64,000 nucleotides of DNA, from the NCBI GenBank assembly GCA_963978545.1, contig OZ021731.1:54299242-54363241 (forward strand), given 5' to 3'. How positions within the stretch are numbered: the stretch's first letter is position 1; each line of letters opens with the position of its first letter. The position numbers and the translations under genes were made by a program. The notes under the pieces were generated by a model. The model was given only the letters and a program-made list of their open reading frames with translations. It was not told the DNA's origin and searched no databases. This DNA comes from Linyphia triangularis (Eukaryota; Arthropoda; Arachnida; Araneae; Linyphiidae). Of the stretch, positions 23,462 through 34,269 are shown in pieces.

Positions 23462-23808
23462 GTGTGCGGACACCCTTAAAGTATACTATCAATCTGCCGA
23501 GTTTCATCCCGATCTGAATTTCGAAGACCGTAAGGTCTGCTTGTGAATCTAAAAGTCGATTTTACTGAATACAAATAAACTAACTTACCGTCATCTAGTC
23601 GCATTAAAATATCATTCAACCGACCATTGAAGAAACTCTTTCCCGTTGCCAAACTAATTTTTTTAATAAATTAACAATAAAATTGTTTTAATCAGGATAA
23701 ATAAAAGATACTTGGGTGTCAGTGCATAAATTCACGTTCATTTTTTAATATTAAATTTTATTGAAACGTAGTTTACCGCACATTTTGCTGATCGAAATGT
23801 TTTTGATA

Positions 23809-24155
23809 CAGTCAAACCCTGTTAACTCGAAATAACTTAACACGAAATCCGTTCAATCACGTTGCAAATTGTTGAATTTTTTTTCATGTGTGATATTTTA
23901 TTGAAGTGACTATTTTCTTTCATTGGCTATTACATGCAAACACGCACTGTGTGTCTTCTGCATGAGTAACGTGGGGATGGGATGAGACCAACTTCTCACC
24001 TTCAATCTTATCATTTACAAAGCATTTCAAAATTATTTTATTGTATAATTAAATACTGCATTTTAACCGCGTTTTTTTTTTTTTTTTTTTTCTTTCTTTG
24101 AGCGCGAAATTTATTTAGACTTGCGAAGGAAAATACCAATAAGTCGGTTTAACTG
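23809..24155. mobile_element. pogo/Tigger-like MITE (TA target)
   Basis: The 347-bp element has ends CAGTCAAACCCTGTTAACTC and, inverted, CAGTTAAACCGACTTATTGG. TA dinucleotides lie directly outside (23807-23808, 24156-24157). A CAGT(C/T)AAACC start next to TA is typical of pogo-like Tc1/mariner elements. A T-run lies at about 24071-24090. No transposase is present. Confidence 0.75.
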
Positions 24156-24157
24156 TA

Positions 24158-26808
24158 TAAATTATTGAAAAAAAATATTAATGAACTTTTTGTTTAAAAT
24201 TCCTCATAAGAATGTGCACTTTTTTCTTTCCTATCTCTTAAGATTAAAATGATAGGAGATAAATAAATTCTCTCAAAATCGGAAAAACTGGATAAAGGGC
24301 AATTTTAATGGTTTGAAATTCTACAAACCAATACCATTTCATTTAATTACGTTTCGATATTTAATAAGTTGGAAGTTGAAAGATAATTGAAAGACCCAGT
24401 CGGTTTTTGTTTACAGAAGTTGGGTCACACGACCCTGAGAGGTGAGGGGGTCGACAGAAAGGTCAATTCGCCCCCTTATTCCTCCCCTTTCGGCAACTCG
24501 GGCCATTCAGGCCAATCATGGAGCAGGGTTGCCGTTCCTTGCATACTGAATGGAATTTCGCTTATCACATTTAGAAATAAATTGTCTTTGGCGTAACCCA
24601 CTACGGCATACGTCATTCACAGTTGTGTAGAAATTTTGAAGTATTCTCGCCAAAGAGAAAAAAACTCACCGAAAGAATTATAATTTTCTTCTTCCATTTT
24701 TGTTATGACTGCCCTTTCTCAAATTCCTCTGTCTCAGACAGTTTCACAGATCAGATCGTCTCACCACAATTCCATTCACGTTAATTCACGTCACGGCATT
24801 AGGTACGTTTCAATTTTGTATGAGAATTGACGATTGGTTGAACTTAACAATGGATGAAAAAAAATTGGGTAAGATGATATTATTTTGTCTATGTTTCCTT
24901 TTTTAATTTGCTATCAGATAAACTATGACGATGCGAGAGTATTTTTCAGAGATGAAAGAGAATATTAATAAGAATAACATTACTCCATTTTATATTAAGA
25001 AGAATAACATATACTTTATGCCTTTATTTCGTATTACCACCATCCTTTTAAACGCTTCTCTATTGTCTCTTTCTTCACTCATCGGACAGTTGCTTTCTCA
25101 TCAGCTTCATCGACGTCGCATGAAATCAACTTTTCCCTTGATATTCGACATTTCTCATCATAGTGTTATGGAACTCATTAAGTTTTAAACGTTTCCACTA
25201 TCATAGTATTTCTATTGACTTCTATCACACGCGCATTAGTTCTACTGTTGCCATTGGCAATACTTTTTTAATTAACTTCTGAATCTTGACCAGCTCAGAA
25301 CTGTAGAAAAATAAGTAATTAACTATATTTCATATAGACAAGTAAGTATTACCTAATTTAATATTATTGTGAAATACATAACTACTATGTTTTATAAATA
25401 AGTATTATATTATAATGTATCAGATAAGAAGTGTATTATCTTAATTTAAGCAGGCATTAAAACATGTTTTAAATTAAAAAGTGAAACGTTATATTTTTAG
25501 TACAATTATTTATCGACTTAATAAACTATTCTATGATATTGTTTTGTACTTCTGTGTAGCGCGAATGATTTACTTGGACCTGGGTAAATTGCAAAACAAT
25601 TTGGCCAAGTTTTGTAAGTAAAACTGTAAGCAAGCTATTTTTCACGTGACTTCAATATTTTATAAATTTTATTTTCTTGTTCGATTAGCTACGTCAAGAG
25701 ACATTTTCATTTTTTTTTTTTCTTTTTTTCTTTTAAATGTAATGAAATTATTTATCTTTGCATTCTAGTCTAATTAATTGTATTTTTTTTTTTATTATTT
25801 CATTCTCATTTATATGTATAGGTTGAGTTTATTTTAACCCTTTTTTTTTTTTTAATTCAGTCTTTTTTTCTTTTTTTTTATCGAGATCCATGTTTGGGCA
25901 TCCCTCCAAATGTTAGTACTAGTAAAATATAACTACATTGATTTAAACTTACTTTTAGGGGGTTTCTTTTACAATAAAGATACACCTATTATGGGTTGAA
26001 AACAAGTAAAACTTTCCAAGTGTGAAACATTTACTTACTTCCAATAAAGATGGTTGAAAAATTAATACACACGTGCTTAACATAGCATAACGCAGTATTA
26101 TAATTTGTACTTATATTCACCATAAGGGGTCGAAAAGCTTTTTTAAACTACGAAACGTAAAAAAAAATAAAATTAAATATTATAAACTAAAAATAATAAT
26201 TATAAATCGGAGCATTCTACAGACAACTTTGTATCATTATTTAAAAATCTTAGTACATGCGGACATCGATGGGGAAGACCTGAAGCAGTGACAGATATGC
26301 TGACAAAGATCTCGAGCAAGATAATTTGTTAGATGGCAAAATCATCGAAACCATCACATATTGATCTAAGATGATGATACGATATCCCGATGTCGCATAT
26401 GAATGGGTTAAAAGCACTGAAAATGGCTTTATATTATATGAAACAGCAGACATAGGCCTCCTCAGTTGATGTGATACTTGTATAAAAATTGTCGAAAAAA
26501 AGCTACAAGTAATCGAATCACACGCCATCAAATCGCATTTTTTTTTTTTTTAAGTGCATTTGTTAAATTTTTTAAACTGTGCGTAACCGAATTTTCGCTC
26601 GGCTAATCCTCGATCCCGGTTGGGCCAGTAATAGAGGGTGTCAGCAGTAATTAAAAATGAGTTAATAAAGTAATGAAATATCAAATGACCATACTGGGTG
26701 ACAATTTTTGAGCTCATACTATATGAAAAAAAAAAAAAAAAAAAAAAAAGTCTTGATAACTTTTTAACCGTCGGTCAGCAAAATTCAGTTAAAACTTCTC
26801 GGTTGAAT
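24158..26808. other. Intergenic, no gene seen
   Basis: AT-rich sequence with T-rich tracts between 25700 and 25880 and a poly-A run at about 26728-26748. Open frames at 24387-24596, 24925-25188 and 26250-26531 show no domain or flanking signal. Confidence 0.35.
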
Positions 26809-26823
26809 GCAGGGCATGTTGGG

Positions 26824-27007
26824 CCGACCGAACAGTATAGTGGTTAGGGTGCTAGCTTCTAGACCGCGAGGTTGCGGGTTCAAGTCCCGTGTTAGGCATG
26901 GGTGTTTGTAAATGTATGTTGGCTTATCTAATGACGAATGTTTCGGCGCATTATAGTCCTCGTGTTGCTGACAGCGCCAGATAATCAGAAAACAACCAAC
27001 TAAAAAA
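26824..27007 (+). mobile_element. SINE-1 copy with perfect 15-bp TSD
   Basis: Full-length SINE-1 (GACCGAACAGTATAGTGG head, body, CAACCAAC tail). The TSD GCAGGGCATGTTGGG is perfect at 26809-26823 and 27008-27022. It is among the youngest insertions in the window. Confidence 0.95.
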
Positions 27008-27429
27008 GCAGGGCATGTTGGGATTTTTTTAGCGAGTGCACTATTATTGTTGTTCAACACGTCGAAATACAGCGTTTCTGAGTGTATATTATAGGTCGCC
27101 AATGATTACTGTTCGAGCATTAACAATTAACAGCCCTATTGCGGTTCTAAGGAAATTTGAGACCAAATAAAAGTTGAAGATAACCGATCCAAATGTTATA
27201 ATAATCAAAAATGTTACTCAAAAGACTTCGCGTGTTTTACAGATGCTATTCGTCTGCGCTACATTTTAGTCATTGATGACAAGCATATCATAAACTGAAT
27301 CCGAATATCTGTAGTTACTTTTAAAATTTGCTTAACATTTTTGAACTCAGTAGTAACTTTTAAATAAACTTAAATTGACTTTAAACTGTTATGCCCTCAG
27401 CAGGAAGATTTGAATAGCAAGTTCAACCA

Positions 27430-27900
27430 CCCCTCACACCTTCGGTTTTTTCCCTGGAGCCGACGCCCAAAAATGCTCCGGAAAAGCATCCAGAAAGCGA
27501 CGACGCTTTTCCGGAGCACTTTCCGTCGTTGGTTCTACTCTCACTTCTGGCATCGGGAACCAGCCCTGGATCGCCAGATCTCGAATCCATAGAACCATCT
27601 CCGATGACTCGGAACAACCGACACCAACCGGAAGTGTTCACAGGGGAAGTCCACCGGGTGAACGAGGACCCAATTCCTCGTCCTCCCGGTGGACTTCCTG
27701 TGCGAGCAAATAAATCTGCAATCCAATGCAACAACTGGAAAAGGAGGCTGATCAGGATGTCCATCAGGGAGAGGTGGATATATTGAAAGTCGAGATGTGC
27801 TGATTTTGGAGGATACCACCGACTGGAAGTCATTGCACAAGAAGTCCTTCTCCGTGGACTTCCATTGCGAGCACCACACCTGTGATCCAGAACACCAAGT
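27430..27900. other. GC-rich island of unknown origin with two strong hairpins
   Basis: About 470 bp is clearly GC-richer than everything around it and is open for long stretches on both strands (27529-27786 plus; 27423-27974 minus, 183 codons). Hairpin 1: GCTCCGGAAAAGC (27475-27487) and its perfect inverse at 27505-27517. Hairpin 2: GGAAGTCCACCGGG near 27645-27658 and its inverse near 27686-27699. A third GTCC...GGAC-type element with GGACTTCC lies near 27842-27862. No domain was recognised in any frame. It could be a decayed exon, a transposon fragment or foreign DNA. Confidence 0.45.
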
Positions 27901-29834
27901 GATGGTTTGTAATGTTCTAAGAGAAAAAATCCGTTAAAAAAAATAGAAAGTAAGCACAATATTTGTAAGCACACTGACGCTATCCACCACTCTTCCTCAA
28001 ATGATAATCAAATAAGTGTAGCAGCTTTTTTTTTGCAATTTCATAAAAAAATATATTTTAAAGTAGTGCATGATATTGGAATAAGTAATTTTTTAATTAT
28101 GAGATTATTGGTACAGGCTCTTTTTTTCATTAATTCCAGAATCATTAAAATTTGATTTCTTCATTTCAGTGCAATATCATTAAAGTATATATCTTTTATA
28201 ATAATGAATGATATTGAAATAAATTATTTTTATAGTGATGAATAACTCTTACTTTTTCCATAAACTGTTTTTGAACTAATTTTATACGAATAACTTAGCT
28301 ACACAAGTCAAATAGATTTAAAAAAAAATTATTACACGGTAAGGAGGGAAGTCCTACATATTTAGTAAGTAGATCATAAAATAAAGTGGTGTCTGGAAAT
28401 CGAAAACCTTAACCCCCCCCCTTCTCTCCTCGTCCGAGTCTCGCCCCAGTGTTAAGGCGCTTCTTTACCCTAGAGTTATTTTCTCTGCGAGAATACCAGA
28501 TATTGTTGGCAACAGTTAAGGCGTGTCTTGCTCCACGAGGTAATGAATCTGATTCGAGGAGAACATGGGGATTGACAGTTTGACAGCAGGGGAAAAGGGG
28601 TCCAAAATTCAAAGGGGGTCATGGTTTTCTTTTGTTGATCGTTACAGTGAGTTGTCCCCCCGATTGGAAAAAGTTGGGTCTTCACTATTGCTCCCAGAAA
28701 AGAGAGGGGTGTTTTTAGTTACTTGCCGCAAGGACATGTTGTACGGGGGAAATGGTTTGGAAAAATTTACCGTTTATTATCTAATCAAATCAAACAAGAG
28801 CGAGGTAGCATTCCACGCAGCAAAATACTTTTGATAATACTCACAATAATTTAAATAAGAACACTTCACATATTTTCGAATATTGAACGTGATGAATTTT
28901 CGAATATTGAACGTGATGAATTTTTGAATAATGAATGTCTGAAAGAATATGAATCGAATAAAAACCTCGGCTCTATATATATAAAAAAAAGGGAGAAGGG
29001 GGGGGGGGGCGGGGGACACACTGGTCATTGTAATAGAATATTATTATTATTATTAATTAAAAAAAAAAAAAAAAAAAAAGGAAATAAATAGCATGTTTTA
29101 CACTCATATCTTCTTATTAACTTTAATTTGATTCATCTCCATTATTTCACAACTGAAGAATAAACAATCTTAATGTTGTTGTTTTTCCAAAAATGAAGTC
29201 ACTAGTCATTTTCTTATGTTCTACATTTGAAATGTTTGCAATTATTTATTCTACAACAAATAAATTTTAAAACTACGATGTATCTTTTCTTTTCTGGCAC
29301 TAAAAATAGGGAATTATAATTTTTTTAAATGAGAAACTTTTTCTTCAAATGTATTGCGACTTCTATACGTCAATTTGATCTGTATGTAAAGTGGCTCTAA
29401 AAGTCTTCGTAATTTACTAGAATATTGCAGCAAATACCAATATGTAAGAAAAAATTTAAGTTTACGAAAACTTTTGGGAGATATTTTATACGTTACTTAT
29501 AGTTTAATGATTTTCTAAAAAAAAGTTTTGCTAATGCTTTAAAAATATTTTATGTAGTTTTATTAAGATGAAATTAGAGATATTATTAAACAAATCTTAT
29601 TTTCAAATATTAATTTTTGATATAGATAATGCAGTATTTAATTGAAATTAGTAAGTTCACGAACAGTTTTGGGAACCACCTGTTGTAAATTGTTTGGAAC
29701 AGTTTAGAAGATCCAAAAAATCCAATGAAAGTGTGATATTCAATTAATTTCTAGATGAAAAAATTCCAATGCACGTTACAACTGTTTTTTATGTCATATC
29801 TTTCAAGGGGCAAGTACTATCGAGAGTTCAGGTG
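27901..29834. other. Intergenic, no gene seen
   Basis: AT-rich sequence apart from a slightly GC-richer patch at 28400-28760 whose frames (28409-28834) carry no recognisable motif. A short tandem duplication, (AATTTTCGAATATTGAACGTGATG)-like, occurs at about 28873-28922. Mixed G- and A-runs lie at 28988-29080. Confidence 0.35.
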
Positions 29835-30640
29835 TTTTTAGATTTATGCCGACCCAAATTTTCAATGCAATCATCAATTAAATTAAAACCCCAATTGTTG
29901 TTAATAATAAAATAATTTCAGTGATCAATTTAATAATTTAATTATTATCTAATTTTAATAATTATATAGTTTTAATAATTATATAGTTTTAATAATTATA
30001 TAGTTTTAATAATTATATAGTTTTAATATTTAATGTGCTTTATTATTTAAATACTTATGTTTAATAATTAATTTCAATAATTGAATAGTTACTTTTACTA
30101 ATTAATTTTATTAGATAAATTGTTTCAATAATTAATTTAATACATCAAAAATTATTTATCTATTTCTTATACCTCGTTTGAGTGAATTTGGTTTTCAAAA
30201 CCAACCATAGATCGTTGCTAAACTAAAACAAAGAAATCTGAATTGTATATTAATTAATGTCCAAATATATAACTAGTATGTTTACCAGAAAATTGCATAA
30301 AAAATTATAATATGCATTTCACTTTAAAAGTTGTAAGTTGTTTTAAAGTTGTAATAAAGTAAAAAGTCGTTGTACGATAATACATAAATCTTAGTGCATT
30401 TATTTTATAAACACAGCGTAATCTATAAAAACAAATGTGATTTCCTTATATAAAATGATTGAATTTGCTTATTTGTCAATTTCTTTTGACAATCCAATTA
30501 TAGTAATGGATTTATGATCCATCAATGTTTGCATTAGACTTTAGGAAAAAAAATAGTAATAATAACTTCCGGACCGGTTTATTTTTACGGACACTGACCG
30601 GCTCATTCATTGCACCGGACAGCTCAATGGACAGTACGCC
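29835..30640. repeat. Dispersed repeat copy shared with 7.5-8.0 kb, with a 17-bp minisatellite
   Basis: Ordered matches to 7540-8010 run from TTTTAGATTTATGC to ACTGACCGG. Inside it are four perfect tandem copies of the 17-mer TTTTAATAATTATATAG at 29953-30020. This array is absent from the 7.5-kb copy. The open frames on both strands near 30512-30722 fall at the repeat's GC-richer end and are not accepted as genes. Confidence 0.6.
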
Positions 30641-32040
30641 TCTGAACAGAATTAACGGTAGCCAAAAATATTTACAAAAAAGCTTAATTTTATCAATTAC
30701 CAATTATCGTCAATATTGCTAAATCCTGATCATACCACAGAGTAGGAATTAACTCAAATAAAAATTAAAAAAACAAAACAAAGTATCGCAGAACCACGTA
30801 TAGCGTATTCAGTCCAGCTCCAATGCAGCCACTATCAAAAGTGTAGACTGGCTAGTTTGTTTTTGTCCTCTTATAACCAGACCACATCCATGTAACTTCC
30901 ATCGGCGTTTCATCTATTTGTCGCCTTGTTCACAAAGTATGGCAGTTCCCATGTGAAACACCCTGAAGCAAGGTTTGGAGTCTGGATGTAAAAAAGAAGA
31001 AAAGGCCCCTTATTCTTTTTGAAGCCGTTCTAGGAATGCGTAATCAGTAAACCCTTTGCTTTTAAAATTCCGACTTGTGACACAATGAGTGTATGGCTAC
31101 CCGGGCCCTGACTAAAGATTTTGATGATGGGGGTAGTAGTAGGACATAGACATAGTAGCATTGTCCCCTGTTTCAACCCTGTGGCAAACGTTTCTTTTGG
31201 GGGGATTGTCCCACGCTGTTTGCTGTCCTTTTGAATTTACCGACACTGAACACGTTGGCAGAAGCTGAAAAGAAAAGTATGCTTAATGCCACTGAAATTT
31301 GGAGAAAAATTTTGATAGAAACCTAAAAGAATTTATACAAAAGTCCATTGGTTTGTTTGCCAAAGAAAAAAGGAGAACTTAATTTTTGTTAAAAGAATGT
31401 GTAGTAAGTAGTTTGTGTTGTGTTCATTTAGTAAATATCCGTGGCACTGATTTTTTTGTCTACTTATTTCTTCATCCTATGGTGATTATTGGTATATATC
31501 CATAATCTTTCTTTCATGCACGAACACGTTTTCTGGCTCTTAATTTTTTTGTAAATGTAAAAATGTAAAATTATTGCCAAAAATATCGCCAAATTCTCCA
31601 TTTTCATTTAAATGAAAATATGGAAACAGAAAATAATACCATATTTGAATACAATGATCAATATTATAGTGTAGTCTCAAGTTTATATAACTTATATTTT
31701 AATTTACTAATGTGATGTCAAACCGAGTTGAAAAGCATTATTTAATTTTGGAAATTAGTAAAACCTTATAAATATAGAGCTTTACGTACCTGCAGTGTTG
31801 TCTAAAGTTGTTAAAAGATCTGCCGCCTTTTTCTGCATTAAATGATTTGTGATGTTGAATATATTGGTAAATTAACTTGTATAAAAATGTTGAATTTTCA
31901 GGGTTGTTAAACTTTTTACACTTCACCTGATCTGCATGGGATATTTTTTTGTGCTTTTAAATATTTTTTATCTAATAATAAATACTAAAATTTATAATTT
32001 AATTGAATTAAAGTGTATTACATTTTCGGGGTAATTTCTT
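30641..32040. other. Intergenic, no gene seen
   Basis: No supportable coding, RNA or repeat boundary. Confidence 0.35.
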
Positions 32041-32222
32041 ATATGGGCGCAAAAGAGGATAGTTAAACCCTCTAATTTTTATCTTTCATTGAACACTAGT
32101 AGTATCATACTAATTGATGATAACCCTCCCCTCTGTCCCCCAAGTTCACAAACTATCACCACCACTGTAAACACTCAAGGTCATAATCGCACCTCCTTGA
32201 TTGACCTCTAAGTCCGCCCCTG
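32041..32222 (-). mobile_element. hAT-type element left-end fragment (same family as 22030-23461)
   Basis: On the minus strand it starts CAGGGGCGGACTTAGAGGTC at 32222 and matches the first about 170 bp of the element at 22030 closely. The following sequence differs, and the right end and an 8-bp TSD were not found. It is either a deletion derivative or a truncated copy. Confidence 0.75.
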
Positions 32223-32848
32223 GAAGTAAACACTGATGACAGGGGAGTTCATATCTCTTTGAGTTGCGTAACTTTTAATATGGATAAAACTGTATAATTG
32301 TACAATAATGGTACTCTATTGCATATGACCCATGTACATTTTGCATTTTATTTTACATCTGTGTTACTTTACTTATCATTATGTTACATTAAACAGGGGC
32401 ACAACCAGAAAATTTCTGTGGGAGGGGTTTTCAAGGAAACAATTAATTTGCTGCTGTATTTCTCTACAAATACGATTTTAAAACATCCCATATTTGTCCC
32501 ATATCATAATATTTTTTTCAGTTTTTTAATCTGCCACCTATATATGCAACTAGTCCAGTATTCGAGTTATATTAAATACCTCAACATGAGACTACATATT
32601 ACTTAGAAAACGTATAATAATATTATCTAGATTATATATAGTTTAATAAAAAAATGTTGTTTGTTTATATTCACTGAGAAGGAGCAGTATATTTAGGCAA
32701 ACGGACATACACTAATATCATATCAGACTGATTTTATTACATATTTATGGTGATTGAAATACAAAGGCCATGTAGCACTGAAATGTTATAATTACATTTG
32801 GAAAACATCTATATATTTTAAACATTTCCTTTTTTATATATATAAACG

Positions 32849-33082
32849 GTTATTCAGAATTCCCTCCTAGGTTTCGAAGCACTATAGTAAAAAAAACTAA
32901 GACTAATACTGAAAATAAGAATATTTGAAAGAATACAGAAACAATTCAAGTTTTATTTACATAGCTTACAGGTGTTCTATGTGTGGACCCTTGGTCACAC
33001 GGCATACATCAATGCGATAGTCCAGTTCCTGCCGATAAGTCCAGTCCTTGCTTCGAAACCCAGGAAGGAAGTCTGAATAACC
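32849..33082 (-). mobile_element. Tc1/mariner/IS630-like deletion derivative with transposase C-terminus
   Basis: The terminal inverted repeat is GGTTATTCAGA(A/C)TTCC...GGTTTCGAAGCA at both ends (234 bp). On the minus strand, just inside the right end, a frame reads ...DYRIDVCRVTKGPHIEHL and stops near 32970. This closely resembles the conserved C-terminus of arthropod mariner-type transposases (my recollection of the family; RVTKGAHIEHL-like endings). So the element keeps about 20 codons of its transposase and its ends, with the middle deleted. Confidence 0.6.
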
Positions 33083-34267
33083 CTGAATATGTAGTTTATA
33101 TTAAATCTAAGTAGATAAAAAATAAAGTATGACGATTTTTTGATGTAATGAGAGTTACAAATGTTTTATTTGTTTAAATGCGATACGGTAAGCTAACCCT
33201 ATCGGAATGATGGTAAATTAAAAAAGTATTTTTTTGAAATTATTTATGATTACTTTTAGTGTTTGTAATTCATTCGTCAGAAGAAAACATCGGGATGTCG
33301 GGGGTTTTATGTGGATTATGACAGTGAAACTTCCTCCCCCCCCCCCCCCTGAGAACGCGCCTTGATGCAACTTCAAATACATCAGTAAAGCACGTTTTCT
33401 GGAATTAACGCTAAAGACCGCTTGGATAAGACCATCTTAACGACCGCTTATAAAGAACCGCTTTATACAGCAAAACAGGTCCAGCCAAGATAATAAATCA
33501 CTTGACCCTCCTCGCTCTTGAGGGGGGGAAATATCTATGTCCCCCTTTGGAGGTGTGTCTTCTTGCGAAGAGGTTTTTTTTCAAAATATAGCTTTAATGT
33601 TTCTCTAAATTTGACTGTTTAAGAAACACGAAAATAATTTTAAAATATGATCTGGATAGAAAAAAGTTTAATCTTTGTCATTGCAATGTTATATTTTCAA
33701 TAACTCTTTTCAACTTTTTTTAATATGATGTTAAAGTAAACAATTGATATTTTAATAAACTTAACAACATTTTAGGCCAAAAACAACATAGCAAAACACG
33801 GATAGAAGTTACGTCGATCCAACAAAACAAACCGTATAAAAATATTCGTATAACTTCTTTCTATTTTACGAATAGGCATATAGAGATTTTCCCATAGACT
33901 TAACATTAGGGGGGAGAATCAAGATGGACGGTAGCGAAGAGCCTTAATAGTGAAAAGTTGACGCCTATAAAAATGTCAAGGAAAGACTCTCGAAATATCC
34001 ATCGTCATCGACGCAGGTGTACAGAAAACATTTTAATTCTAACAATAATGTTCACTTAAAAAAAAAAAAAAAAATGGGGATTTTTAAACAATGCTCTGCT
34101 CATTATTATTATTATTATTTAAATTTATATTAACTCTGATTTTGTCTGTTTACATGTTTGCAGATCTGTGGAGGGGTAATTCACACCCCTAGTAGCACAA
34201 ATATGCTGGCCAATATCGTTCGGCATTGGTCAATCCCCACGTCAGTGGTGGTTCGTGGCGTACACAA
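33083..34267. other. Intergenic with low-complexity runs
   Basis: No gene. A C-run (13) lies at about 33337-33350 and a poly-A run at about 34057-34073. A diverged copy of the short dispersed repeat (TCTGTGGAGGGGTAATT) lies at about 34165-34185. Confidence 0.35.
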
Positions 34268-34269
34268 TA

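Larger units (their letters stand above)
20745..23543. mobile_element. Inverted-repeat DNA element carrying tRNA-like modules, split by a hAT element
   Basis: The left arm is about 20745-21100. The right arm is 21745-22029 continued at 23462-23543. The arms match closely, from an outer AGACCTTAC(A/G)GTCT motif through TCAGATCGGGATGAA, TTAAGGGT and the tRNA-like block to GTAATGTATTTTTAA-like inner sequence. TTAA sits about 64 bp inside both outer edges (20809-20812, 23476-23479), and a 3-bp TGA flanks the outermost edges. Two readings are possible: a long-TIR element, or a piggyBac-type element (TTAA) inserted in a pre-existing inverted repeat. The spacer encodes a Cys-rich open frame (21207-21410). 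The right arm is interrupted by the hAT-type element 22030-23461. Confidence 0.8.

Noticed and set aside
27423..27974. 183-codon minus-strand frame
   Set aside because: It spans inverted repeats in a GC-rich island where stops are rare in several frames; residue composition is not protein-like. Kept only as an unexplained GC island.
29953..30020. CRISPR-like repeat array
   Set aside because: The 17-bp units are directly adjacent with no spacers, and the genome is eukaryotic.
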